DNA of 64,000 nucleotides from Betaproteobacteria bacterium. Its GTDB lineage: Bacteria; Pseudomonadota; Gammaproteobacteria; Burkholderiales; Eutrophovitaceae. The stretch is taken from the NCBI GenBank assembly GCA_020354125.1, contig CP070643.1, positions 2,239,372-2,303,371 on the forward strand. Reading direction: 5' to 3'. Below the pieces are notes generated by a model, which had not been told where the DNA came from, did not search any database, and worked only from the letters and a program-made list of their open reading frames with translations. The position numbers and the translations under genes were made by a program. Shown here one piece after another: positions 44,494 through 53,508 of this stretch. Each line of letters begins with the position of its first letter. Within the stretch, counting starts at the first letter, position 1.

Positions 44494-45726
44494 ATGGGCA
44501 CCAGAATGTTTGTTGATTCCTGGAGAACTGTCGTTGCGATAATCGCGCTCGTTGCCCTCATCCAGGGCTGTGCCTCGGCGCCGCCACGGATGAATCCGCT
44601 GCCGGCAGAACTGTCCGAACAGGCAGAAATACCGGGAATGCCCAACGTCAAGTTGTGGGCTGATCGTGCTCCAGAGCACGTCGAAGAGTGGCTGAAGGCG
44701 CCCGAGGAATTATTGAGAACGCGCCTTGGCGGCATCATGGATCGCGAGCATAACTATCTCGCTATCTCGGGAGGCGGTTCCAATGGCGCTTTTGGCGCAG
44801 GATTACTCAATGGCTGGACTGAATCGGGTACGCGCCCCGAATTCACGCTGGTAACAGGCATCAGCACCGGCGGACTGATAGCACCGTTCGCCTTCCTCGG
44901 TCCCGAGTATGACCAGAAACTCAAAGAGATCTACACCTCTTTCTCGACCAGCGACCTTATCATCGAACGAAGTTACGTAAACATCATCAGAAACGATGCC
45001 ATATCGGACACGGCCCCTTTGCGGGCGCTCATTGCCAAGTACGTAGACGAAGAAATGATGCAGGCCATTGCCGAAGAACGCCGCAAAGGTCGCATACTGA
45101 TGATCGGCACAACGAATCTGGATGCGGCCAGACCGGTGATGTGGAATATCGGTGAAATTGCACGAAGCGGCGAGCCCGACGCGCTGGATCTGATTCACGA
45201 CATCATGCTGGCGTCGGCCTCAATTCCGGGCGCGTTCCCCCCGGTGCGCATTGAAGTGGAAGCGAACGGCAAGCGCTATGAAGAGTTTCATGTCGACGGT
45301 GGCGTCACGTCGCAGGTCTTTCTCTATCCTCTCGGACTTGATTGGCGCAAGGTGGAACAGCGTCTGAACGTCCAAGGCAAGCCGAGACTGTTCGTCATTC
45401 GCAACGCTTATCTGGAGCCGGACTGGGAAACGGTCGATACAAGATTGCCGCCGATACTCAACCGCACTATTTCATCGCTGATCCGGACTCAGGGCATTGG
45501 CGATTTGTTTCGTTTGTATCTCGGCAGTCTGCGTGACGGTATCGATTTTCAGCTGGCGTCCATCCCTGACGACTTTGACAAGGTACCCGCCGAACCATTC
45601 GATCGGGAATACATGAATGCGCTATTCGAGCGCGGCCGGTCGATGTCAAAAAATGGTTACCCGTGGGTTGATGATCCTTATGGGCTCGAATCGGCATCCA
45701 CCGATTGGCGGCCTGACGAAGAGTAG
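44494..45726 (+). CDS. Patatin-like phospholipase lipoprotein (first copy)
   Basis: The product has 410 residues from the ATG at 44494, behind GGAGAGG. The lipobox LIQGC gives a lipidated Cys26. The patatin core has the oxyanion motif SGGGSNGAFGAGLL, nucleophile Ser124 in GISTGG, and catalytic Asp268 in DGG. Patatins hydrolyse acyl esters of lipids. As a lipoprotein it should be in the periplasmic face of a membrane. A very similar gene follows 117 bases downstream (tandem duplication). It lies directly after the porin fusion and may belong to that locus. Confidence 0.88.
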   Translation: MGTRMFVDSWRTVVAIIALVALIQGCASAPPRMNPLPAELSEQAEIPGMPNVKLWADRAPEHVEEWLKAPEELLRTRLGGIMDREHNYLAISGGGSNGAFGAGLLNGWTESGTRPEFTLVTGISTGGLIAPFAFLGPEYDQKLKEIYTSFSTSDLIIERSYVNIIRNDAISDTAPLRALIAKYVDEEMMQAIAEERRKGRILMIGTTNLDAARPVMWNIGEIARSGEPDALDLIHDIMLASASIPGAFPPVRIEVEANGKRYEEFHVDGGVTSQVFLYPLGLDWRKVEQRLNVQGKPRLFVIRNAYLEPDWETVDTRLPPILNRTISSLIRTQGIGDLFRLYLGSLRDGIDFQLASIPDDFDKVPAEPFDREYMNALFERGRSMSKNGYPWVDDPYGLESASTDWRPDEE

Positions 45727-45843
45727 AGCCAGGGTGCACTACGCTGCATCCATCGACATGCAACGAAGTAGTCACAACCGTGCATCACGCGTAGGTCGGA
45801 GTCACAAAAGCGTTCGCACTAATCAACGCGAACGACTGAGCAA

Positions 45844-47085
45844 GTGGCAAAAGTTATATTGAGCAAAGTAATGTTGCGTGAGATAAAACTGGTAAGCCTG
45901 ACCCTTGCGACAGTGCTATTCATTCAAGGCTGCGCCACGGCGCCGCCGCGCATGAATCCACTGCCCGGCGAGTTGGCCGATCAAGCCGAGGTTCCGGGAA
46001 TACCCGGGGTGAGAACCTGGGCCGACGAAACACCACCACACATGGAACAGTGGCTGAATACCTCGGAGGAAGTGGTCAGAGCCTATTTCGCTGGCATCAT
46101 GGATCGTGAGCACAACTATCTCGCTGTTTCCGGCGGCGGCGCCAATGGCGCCTTTGGGGCCGGCTTGCTCAATGGCTGGAGCGAAGCGGGAACGAGGCCC
46201 GAATTCACGCTGGTTACCGGAATCAGCACTGGTGGGCTCATCGCACCGTTTGCATTTCTCGGCCCCGAATATGACCAGAAGCTGAAAGAAATCTACACCT
46301 CCTATTCGACTAACGATCTGGTCAGGCGGCGAAATCTTCTCGACATCGTCAGAAACGACGCGCTCGCCGATACCACCCCATTGCGAGAAAAGATTGCCGA
46401 ATACGTCGACGAGGAGATGATGCGGGCGATTGCAGCGGAAGCAACCAAGGGTCGCATGCTGCTCATCGGCACGACGAATCTGGACGCTGCCCGGCCGGTA
46501 ATGTGGAATATCTCGCAGATCGCCGAATTCGGGACTCCGCAGGCGCTCGAACTGATTCGCGATGTGATGCTCGCTTCCGCCTCGATTCCGGGCGCGTTTC
46601 CTCCGGTGAGTTTTGAAGTCGAAGTCAATGGCAAGCGTTACGAGGAATTGCACGTCGACGGTGGCATGACATCGCAGGTGTTCCTCTATCCGCTCGGGCT
46701 GGATTGGCGCCACGTGGAAGAAAAGCTGAACGTGCAGGGCAGGCCCAATCTATACGTTATTCGCAATGCTCACCTTGCACCGGACTGGGAAACGGTTGAA
46801 CGCAGGCTCGGGCCGATTCTTGGCCGCACTGTTGAGTCCTTGATCCGTACACAAGGCATTGGTGATTTGCTGCGCCTCTACCTCGGCAGCGTGCGCGACG
46901 GCATCAAGTTTCACCTCGCGTCCATTCCCGATGACTTCGAAGACGCCTCCATGGAGCCGTTCGATCGCGAGTACATGAACGCACTGTTCGAGCGTGGCCG
47001 GTCGATGGCAGTGAAGGGCTATCCATGGGTGACAGATCCCTACGGACTCGAAGCAGCATCGGACAGATGGCAACCCGCAAACTAG
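45844..47085 (+). CDS. Patatin-like phospholipase lipoprotein (second copy)
   Basis: The product has 413 residues from GTG 45844; ATG 45871 gives a shorter, also good lipoprotein signal (LFIQGC). It shares nearly the whole sequence pattern with its neighbour: SGGGANGAFGAGLL, Ser in GISTGG, HVDGGMTSQVFLYPLGLDWR, and the end YPWVTDPYGLEAASDRWQP. Catalytic Ser and Asp are both intact, so both copies are probably active. Differences concentrate in the region after the nucleophile (NDLVRRRNLLDIVRND against SDLIIERSYVNIIRND), which may alter substrate choice. Confidence 0.88.
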   Translation: MAKVILSKVMLREIKLVSLTLATVLFIQGCATAPPRMNPLPGELADQAEVPGIPGVRTWADETPPHMEQWLNTSEEVVRAYFAGIMDREHNYLAVSGGGANGAFGAGLLNGWSEAGTRPEFTLVTGISTGGLIAPFAFLGPEYDQKLKEIYTSYSTNDLVRRRNLLDIVRNDALADTTPLREKIAEYVDEEMMRAIAAEATKGRMLLIGTTNLDAARPVMWNISQIAEFGTPQALELIRDVMLASASIPGAFPPVSFEVEVNGKRYEELHVDGGMTSQVFLYPLGLDWRHVEEKLNVQGRPNLYVIRNAHLAPDWETVERRLGPILGRTVESLIRTQGIGDLLRLYLGSVRDGIKFHLASIPDDFEDASMEPFDREYMNALFERGRSMAVKGYPWVTDPYGLEAASDRWQPAN

Positions 47086-47155
47086 TGACTCAGCATTGAA
47101 GGCATCGGTCGCCCACGAGCAACGACAGTAAAGATGAACGCGGCGTCGCGCCCGG

Positions 47156-48592
47156 TTAGTCCGCTGCAGCAAACCGCCCTGCTCTACGGCCCGAAACGAA
47201 CGCCCAGGCCAAGTGGTGGCCGTGGCCCTTAAGCAGCAATCCGCCCTGCCCGGTCGAGCCCACCGCATACAAGCCGGGGATTGGCTCATTATCGTCCCGT
47301 AACACACGGTGTTGTAAGTCAACCGCTAACCCGCCTTCGTTGTGCACGAACACCGAGCGCACCGGTCCCAGAGCAACGAACGGCGGCTGATCAAAGCCGG
47401 GCGCACCCGATACGGCCCTCTCAAGCGAAGCCGGAGATAGTTCCAGTTTGGCCGCCAGCTCGGCAACACTATCCGCCTGGTTGAAAACGTCAGGACGGTT
47501 ACGCCGATAGTCGGGTACGTAGGCATAGGCAACACCGGGCGCAGTGGATACGAAATGCGGCCATTTTGAAAACTGCTGCGCAACACCACCGCCCATCAGG
47601 ATATGCCCCTGCTTTCCCGGCTGCTCGGCGAGCGCATAGGCGGGTTGGTCATTCTCGTCACAGAATCGCTCGCCGTTGCGGTTGATCAAAATCGCGCCAT
47701 GACGAAACAGCTCCAGTGAGGGTGCCAGCGCGGTGGTGACAAAGCTCATGATGAACGGACGCAGCAGCGCCATCGGTATATGCGCCATCGACCAGGCCAT
47801 TGTCTGCGCCAGCACCGGCCACGGCGGCAAACGCTGCAGCAAGGTCTTTTGCGGCGGCGCCATAAAACGGATTTCCGGCCCCAGTGCCAGATCACCATTG
47901 ACCACACGTGCGCCGAGTTCGAGCGCCATTTTTTGTCCGTCACCGGTCGCTGTTTCGTTAACGGCTTCGACTTTCGCCTCGCGCTCGCCCATGTAACGCG
48001 CTTTCAGTTCGGGATCATTGGTGAAATCACCCGCACTCAGAATAACTGCTCGCATCGCGCGAAACTGCCCTTTGTCAGCTTCCACGCCATGAACGGTGCG
48101 CCCATCGGTGATGAGTTTTTCCGCACGCATGCCAGTACGGATCTGCACCCCGATGTCACGCGCGTGTTTTTGCAGATGATGGATAAACGAGCCCGAGTTG
48201 GGCAACACATTATGCATGCGGGGCTGACGATGCGGCGGTTCCGGCATCGGGCCGAAAAAGCGTACGCCAAGAGAAAGCAGCCACCGGAATGCATCCGGCA
48301 CTTCGTTACAAAGTATTCGTCGCAGTTCGTCATTATCGCGATGCACGATGTCACCGGCGAACAAAGGCATGTCGCGAAAATGGTCCTCTGGCGTGTCATG
48401 CACACCGACACGTCGCTGGTGCGGGCTGCCGCTGGTTGTAATGGAACCCACCGACCAGGCGGTGCTGCCACCGAGCTTTTCGTTTTTCTCCAGCAACACG
48501 ACACTTGCGCCCGCGATCCTTGCCTCAATCGCCGCCGCAAGTCCCGAGCCACCACCGCCAACGACGACCACGTCACAGACTTCTTCGCGCAT
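47156..48592 (-). CDS. FAD-dependent oxidoreductase (fumarate reductase/ketosteroid dehydrogenase-like)
   Basis: The product has 478 residues. The N-terminal dinucleotide fold is VVVVGGGGSGLAAAIEARIAGASVVLLEKNEKLGGSTAWSVG, the FAD-binding form of the FRD/SDH flavoprotein family. The C-terminal FAD contact is PGLYAVGSTGQGGLLLKGHGHHLAWAF. Members reduce fumarate-like acids or desaturate steroids and related ketones; the substrate is unknown. It begins 19 bases after the TcuA-like gene on the same strand, forming a two-gene operon. Confidence 0.88.
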   Translation of the reverse strand: MREEVCDVVVVGGGGSGLAAAIEARIAGASVVLLEKNEKLGGSTAWSVGSITTSGSPHQRRVGVHDTPEDHFRDMPLFAGDIVHRDNDELRRILCNEVPDAFRWLLSLGVRFFGPMPEPPHRQPRMHNVLPNSGSFIHHLQKHARDIGVQIRTGMRAEKLITDGRTVHGVEADKGQFRAMRAVILSAGDFTNDPELKARYMGEREAKVEAVNETATGDGQKMALELGARVVNGDLALGPEIRFMAPPQKTLLQRLPPWPVLAQTMAWSMAHIPMALLRPFIMSFVTTALAPSLELFRHGAILINRNGERFCDENDQPAYALAEQPGKQGHILMGGGVAQQFSKWPHFVSTAPGVAYAYVPDYRRNRPDVFNQADSVAELAAKLELSPASLERAVSGAPGFDQPPFVALGPVRSVFVHNEGGLAVDLQHRVLRDDNEPIPGLYAVGSTGQGGLLLKGHGHHLAWAFVSGRRAGRFAAAD

Positions 48593-48611
48593 GACGACTA
48601 ACTTGACGTGA

Positions 48612-50102
48612 TCACTGAGACGATGCAGTCTGGCCGGCGCTAGTGCCAGCGATGCGGCCGAACACGGTACCCGACATCAGACCGGTACCACCGGGGTAAT
48701 TGAAGTAGAACAGGCCTCCGACGAGTTCACCGGCTGCATAAAGGCCGGGAATGGGAACACCATCGGTGTCCATCACCTGCGCATCGTTATTGATGCGCAA
48801 ACCGCCAAAAGTAAAAGTAATGCCGCAGGAAACAGCATAGGCTTCGAACGGCGGCGTATCGATGGTATTCGCCCAGTTCGACTTGGGCACATCAAGTCCG
48901 TAGGTACGGCGACCGTCCTTGATGTTGGGATTGAATTCGATCTCGGTATGTACTGCAGCATTGTAATCGTGAATCGTTGCCAGTGCTTTTTCATGGTCAA
49001 CATCATCGAGTCGCGCCACCAGATCTTCCAGCGTGTCGGCCTTGACCCGCGTAACCTGACGGATGCGGTACTCATCGCGCAGCAGATGCGTCACCTTGCT
49101 GTCGAATATCTGCCAGGCGAACTGCCCTGGCTGGCGCAGAATAACAGCGCCATATTTTGCATAGGTGTAATTGCGGAAGTCTGCGCCTTCATCGACGAAA
49201 CGCTCGCCGTTGGCGTTGATCATGATGCCAAACGGATAGGAGTGCTTCTGAAATCCGTCACCGACGGCGAGATCACCGAACTCGGGCGCGTTACGATCCC
49301 AGCCCACCGCGTGACAACCCGACCAGTTTCCGCATGGTGAGGCACCGGCCTCGAGTGCCATGCGAATGCCGTCACCGGTGTTGAAGCGCGTGCCACGCAC
49401 TTTCGCCAGATCCCAACCCGGACCAAGATAGCGTGTCCGCCACTCCGGGTTGGATTCGAAACCGCCGGCTGCCAGCACCACACACTTGGCGGGCAGCGCA
49501 CGTGTCTTGCCCTGATAGCGCACGGTGACACCGTGCACACCGTCGTCATCGCGCAGCAACGACATCGCTCTCGCTTCGTAGAAAACGCGGATGTCGTTCT
49601 TTGCGGCTGCCTTCATGTGGGCTTCGACCAGGCCGGGACCGCCACCCCATGCTTCCACGGTGAGCCCGCCCCAGAACTTGAACTTGCCATCGACCTTGAA
49701 CGCCTGGCGGCCATAGATCGGCACGAAGCGAAAGCCTTTGCTGCGCAGCCATAGCAAGGAATCACGGCTGCGCCTCACCAGTAACTCCACCAGATCGGGA
49801 TCGGTGCGATTCTCGGTGACGCGCGCCATGTCGTCAAAGAACTGGTCCTCGGTATAGGAGCCAAAATCGGTGCGGGCAATCTCATCTTCGGTGAGGTCGG
49901 GCATCAATTGGCGCAAATCGTCGACGCCATCATAGGCGACGCGAATCGCGCCCGCCGTGAATCGGGTGTTGCCGCCGGCTTCGTCTTCCGGCGAGCGTTC
50001 GAGCACCGCTACGCTTGCCCCATGCTCGCGTGCCGCCAGCGCAGCACACATGGCGGCGTTCCCGGCGCCGACAATCACGACATCACATTGTTCTGGCAGC
50101 AT
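48612..50102 (-). CDS. FAD-dependent dehydrogenase, tricarballylate dehydrogenase (TcuA)-like
   Basis: The product has 496 residues. The fold starts DVVIVGAGNAAMCAALAAREHGASVAVLER and has AGGNTRFTAGAIR, a substrate-side motif of TcuA-like enzymes. The C-terminal FAD segment is PGLYAAGELVGGLFYFNYPGGTGLMSGTVFGRIAG. TcuA oxidises tricarballylate to cis-aconitate, but this wide family includes other desaturases, so the specific activity is not assured. It is the first gene of a divergent pair facing the ThDP-enzyme operon. Confidence 0.87.
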   Translation of the reverse strand: MLPEQCDVVIVGAGNAAMCAALAAREHGASVAVLERSPEDEAGGNTRFTAGAIRVAYDGVDDLRQLMPDLTEDEIARTDFGSYTEDQFFDDMARVTENRTDPDLVELLVRRSRDSLLWLRSKGFRFVPIYGRQAFKVDGKFKFWGGLTVEAWGGGPGLVEAHMKAAAKNDIRVFYEARAMSLLRDDDGVHGVTVRYQGKTRALPAKCVVLAAGGFESNPEWRTRYLGPGWDLAKVRGTRFNTGDGIRMALEAGASPCGNWSGCHAVGWDRNAPEFGDLAVGDGFQKHSYPFGIMINANGERFVDEGADFRNYTYAKYGAVILRQPGQFAWQIFDSKVTHLLRDEYRIRQVTRVKADTLEDLVARLDDVDHEKALATIHDYNAAVHTEIEFNPNIKDGRRTYGLDVPKSNWANTIDTPPFEAYAVSCGITFTFGGLRINNDAQVMDTDGVPIPGLYAAGELVGGLFYFNYPGGTGLMSGTVFGRIAGTSAGQTASSQ

Positions 50103-50180
50103 TCAATCCCTCTGTTTTCTGGCCTTGCCCGAGCCAGCGACACGGCTCGCCCCGGAAAGTACCCCACGCGTTATAGTCAC

Positions 50181-50209
50181 ATTATCGCAGGCTGGCGCAA
50201 TCCGGTCAG
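50181..50209 (-). promoter_or_regulatory. Candidate sigma70-type promoter of the flavoprotein operon
   Basis: On the minus strand CTGACC (50209-50204) and GATAAT (50186-50181) are separated by 17 bases, about 80 bases before the ATG at 50102. Both boxes are near consensus. This is a pattern match only. Confidence 0.35.
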
Positions 50210-50278
50210 GGCTGGAGACCGGTAAGCACAGTCGGCCGGTAGCAAACACAACGACAAAGTGACAGGGAAGGAACTCAA

Positions 50279-52057
50279 ATGCCGCGCATGAAAGGCGGAG
50301 ATCTCATTTCGGACTTCTTGATCCAGGAAGAAGTGCCCTACGTATTCGGCATTTGCGGCCACGGCAACGTCGGTCTGCTCGATGCCCTGTGGGAGCGCCA
50401 GGACAAGATCAAGCTCATTTCGCCTCGCCACGAACAGACCGCCGGCCATATGGCCGATGCCTACTACCGCATCGCACACCGGCCGGTGGCAACACTGACT
50501 TCGTGTGGCCCGGGATCATGCAACCTGGTGATGGCCACGGCGGCGGCTTCGGCCGATTCGTCGGCGTTCTATGCGATTACCGCAAACGTGCCGACGTCGC
50601 AGTTCAACCGTGGCCCGTTCCAGGAAAGCCATCGCAACCAGGCCGCCGAGTTTCCGGTGGTGCTGCGCCCCTACGTCAAGCGCACTTTCCAGCCGACGCG
50701 GGTCGACATGCTGCCGTTGGCATTGCGGCAAAGCTTCAACCTGATGATGACCGGCCGCCCGGGCCCGGTGAATCTCGATGTGCCGTTCAATCTTTTTCAG
50801 GAAGAAGACGACGTCGAGTTGTTGCCATCGGACCAGAAAGCTGGCTTCGCCCGGCCCGGTGCAGCGCCGGAGGATGTGCGCAAGCTGGTCGACATGATAG
50901 AGGCTGCACAGCGTCCCGCTTTCTATGTTTCGCACGGTGTGACCCTCGGCGAAGCCGGGCCGGAACTGACGCGCGTTGCAGAGTTGCTGAACATTCCGGT
51001 CATTACTTCGCCGAATGCAATTGGAACACTCCCCACTTCGCACAAACTTGCACTTGGCTTCATCGGCCGCAATGGCACCTACCACGCCAATCAGGCGGGA
51101 CGGCATTGTGACCTGCTCATCGCTGTTGGCGCACGCTTCGATGACCGTTCTTCGTCGTCATGGATCCCGGGCTACTCGTGGAACATACCACCGACCAAGC
51201 TGGTACATGTCGACATCGATCCCAACGAGATCGGCCGTAACTATCCAGTCGAATTGGGAATCATTGCCGACGCCAAAGTTTTTCTCGGGCAATTGCACAG
51301 CGAAGCGGTCAATCGCAAGTTCAAGAATGACCGCGTTGCGCCCTGGCTCGACGCGATTGATGGCTGGCGCCGCGAATGGGATGAATTCACCCGGCCGCAT
51401 TTCGATGACAGCGGTTCACCGCTGCGACCCGAGCGCGTGGTGAAGGAAACACGTGCCGCATTACCCGACGATGCCATCATTTCGCTCGACAGCGGGGTAC
51501 ACCACAACTGGTACATGCAGTTCTGGGAAGCACCGCAACCGCAATCCATGCTCAACTCCTGGGGCTTCTCGGCGATGGGCTTTGGTGTGAGCGGCATCCT
51601 CGGCGCCAAGCTCGCCGCGCCGGATCGCGTCTGCATGTCGATTTGCGGCGACGGCGGTTTCACCATGACGCCGCACGTACTGGCAACCGCTGTCGAATAC
51701 GACATTCCGGCGATATGGCTGGTGTGGAACAACTACTCGTGGGCGGCGATACGCGACATCCAGTACGGGCTGTTCGATGGTCGCGAGATCGGCACCGGCT
51801 TTTACGCCGGACCGGATCGCGAACCGTACAACCCGGACTTTGCAGCGATGGCACGCAGCTACGGCGTCGAAGGCATTTCGGTCAAACACAGCGATCAGCT
51901 TGGCGATGCGCTGCGTCACGCGGTGGCACTTGGAAAGCCGTGTTTGCTCGACGTACATGTCGACGACAAAGTGAAACCGCCCAGCACCGGTACCTGGCAG
52001 TTGCCGCCGATACCACACAAGGAGCCGGCCTTCGGCAAGCCGGTCATCACTTCATGA
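50279..52057 (+). CDS. Thiamine-diphosphate-dependent enzyme (acetolactate synthase large-subunit-like)
   Basis: The product has 592 residues with the three ThDP domains. The catalytic Glu52 is in SPRHEQTAGHMADAYYR, a central domain follows, and the C-terminal pyrophosphate motif runs from CGDGGF to WNNYSW (the GDG...NN motif). The length is as for IlvB-like enzymes. No small regulatory subunit is next to it, and the context is catabolic, so it is more likely an oxo-acid decarboxylase, carboligase or C-C lyase than the biosynthetic synthase. Its stop overlaps the ALDH start (ATGA), so an aldehyde product passed to the ALDH is plausible. Confidence 0.88.
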   Translation: MPRMKGGDLISDFLIQEEVPYVFGICGHGNVGLLDALWERQDKIKLISPRHEQTAGHMADAYYRIAHRPVATLTSCGPGSCNLVMATAAASADSSAFYAITANVPTSQFNRGPFQESHRNQAAEFPVVLRPYVKRTFQPTRVDMLPLALRQSFNLMMTGRPGPVNLDVPFNLFQEEDDVELLPSDQKAGFARPGAAPEDVRKLVDMIEAAQRPAFYVSHGVTLGEAGPELTRVAELLNIPVITSPNAIGTLPTSHKLALGFIGRNGTYHANQAGRHCDLLIAVGARFDDRSSSSWIPGYSWNIPPTKLVHVDIDPNEIGRNYPVELGIIADAKVFLGQLHSEAVNRKFKNDRVAPWLDAIDGWRREWDEFTRPHFDDSGSPLRPERVVKETRAALPDDAIISLDSGVHHNWYMQFWEAPQPQSMLNSWGFSAMGFGVSGILGAKLAAPDRVCMSICGDGGFTMTPHVLATAVEYDIPAIWLVWNNYSWAAIRDIQYGLFDGREIGTGFYAGPDREPYNPDFAAMARSYGVEGISVKHSDQLGDALRHAVALGKPCLLDVHVDDKVKPPSTGTWQLPPIPHKEPAFGKPVITS

Positions 52058-53493
52058 ACGCGCCCGCCGAAAGTCCAATCGCCGCACGATCGTTGATCGG
52101 TGGCGAATGGCGTTCGTCTGAAAAAACGCGGGAGATTCGCGATCCGTATCGCGACGACGTCGTCGGCGTCATGCCGTTGTCGACAAACGACGATCTGAAC
52201 GATGCACTGAATGCGGCAGTGGCAGCACGCGATGCCGCAGCCTCCTTGCCCGGCTACGAGCGCGCGGCACTGCTGAAAAAGATCGCGCAACTGATCGAGC
52301 GCGATGTCAAATCGTTGGCGCATCTGATGGCGCGCGAAACCGGCAAAGCAATCAAGGATGCGGATGCCGAGATTCGCCGCTCGCTGGAAACATTTGCACT
52401 CGCCGGTGAAGAAGCGATCCGCATCGAAGGCCGCCACATTCCGCTCGACGGCAGCGCCATGGGTGCCGGAAAAATGGCGTTCCTGATGCGCTTTCCGGTT
52501 GGCGTGGTTGCAGCGATCACGCCTTTCAATGCGCCGTTCAATCTGGCCGCGCACAAAATCGCACCGGCACTCGCAGCAGGTAACACGCTGGTACTCAAGC
52601 CACCACCACAAGCGCCACTCATCGTTCACAAGCTCATTGAACTGGTCAACGAAGCGGGTGTACCGAAAGGCATGGTCAACACGGTCTATGGCGATGCCGA
52701 TCTCGGCGCAGCGCTGGTCGCCGATCCACGGGTGGAGTTCATCACCTTCACCGGATCGAGCCGCGCCGGCGAAGCGATCAAGGCCGCCAGCGGACTGCGC
52801 CGCGTCGCGCTCGAACTCGGCGGTAATGGTGCAACGATTGTTTGCGACGACGCCGTTCTCGAAACCGCCGCCGGTGTGTGTGCGCGCAACTCAATGCGCC
52901 TTGCCGGACAGAGCTGCATCTCAGTGCAGAGTGTCTACGTGATGCGCAGCGTCTACGAACAGTTTGTTTCACTAGTAAAGACGGAAGTCGGCAAACTGAA
53001 GCTCGGTGATCCGCTCGACATTGCTACTGACGTCGGCACGCTGATCGACCAACAAGCTGCCAAGCGCGTCGAGGACTGGGTCAATCAGGCAGTCGCTGAC
53101 GGCGCAACGGCCGTCACTGGCGGCAAGCGCCACGGTGCTGCCTTCGAGCCAACGGTGATGACCGGCGTCAAACCCAATATGAAAGTGGTGTGCGAGGAAG
53201 TATTCGGGCCGGTGCTCAACATCATCGCGTGCGACACATTGGACCAGGCAATCGACGCCATCAACGCCAGCCCTTACGGTCTGCAGTCGGGGATTTTCAC
53301 CAAGTCGAATGAAATCACGTTCAAGGCGATCCGCCGCATGCGCGTTGGCGGTCTGATCATCAACGGCACATCAACGTGGCGCACCGACCAACTCGCGTAT
53401 GGCGGTGTCAAGTCAAGCGGCATCGGCCGCGAAGGACCACGCTACGCCATCGAGGAGATGACCGAGCAGCGCCTGATCGTTTTCAATCTCTGA
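52054..53493 (+). CDS. NAD(P)-dependent aldehyde dehydrogenase
   Basis: The product has 479 residues from the ATG at 52054. The catalytic residues are Glu254 (ALELGGNGA) and Cys288 (GQSCISVQ). FTGSSRAGEAI is the cofactor contact, and GGVKSSGIGREGPRYAIEEMTEQR lies near the end, typical of succinate-semialdehyde/glycolaldehyde-like dehydrogenases. The 4-bp overlap with the ThDP gene shows coupling. It probably oxidises an aldehyde made by that enzyme to the acid. Confidence 0.9.
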   Translation: MNAPAESPIAARSLIGGEWRSSEKTREIRDPYRDDVVGVMPLSTNDDLNDALNAAVAARDAAASLPGYERAALLKKIAQLIERDVKSLAHLMARETGKAIKDADAEIRRSLETFALAGEEAIRIEGRHIPLDGSAMGAGKMAFLMRFPVGVVAAITPFNAPFNLAAHKIAPALAAGNTLVLKPPPQAPLIVHKLIELVNEAGVPKGMVNTVYGDADLGAALVADPRVEFITFTGSSRAGEAIKAASGLRRVALELGGNGATIVCDDAVLETAAGVCARNSMRLAGQSCISVQSVYVMRSVYEQFVSLVKTEVGKLKLGDPLDIATDVGTLIDQQAAKRVEDWVNQAVADGATAVTGGKRHGAAFEPTVMTGVKPNMKVVCEEVFGPVLNIIACDTLDQAIDAINASPYGLQSGIFTKSNEITFKAIRRMRVGGLIINGTSTWRTDQLAYGGVKSSGIGREGPRYAIEEMTEQRLIVFNL

Positions 53494-53508
53494 ACGAGAT
53501 ACGGCCTG

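Noticed and set aside
51643..52053. Aldehyde dehydrogenase frame extending 137 codons upstream
   Set aside because: The extension is read out of frame through the ThDP gene and has no ALDH character; the ATG at 52054 gives the standard length.
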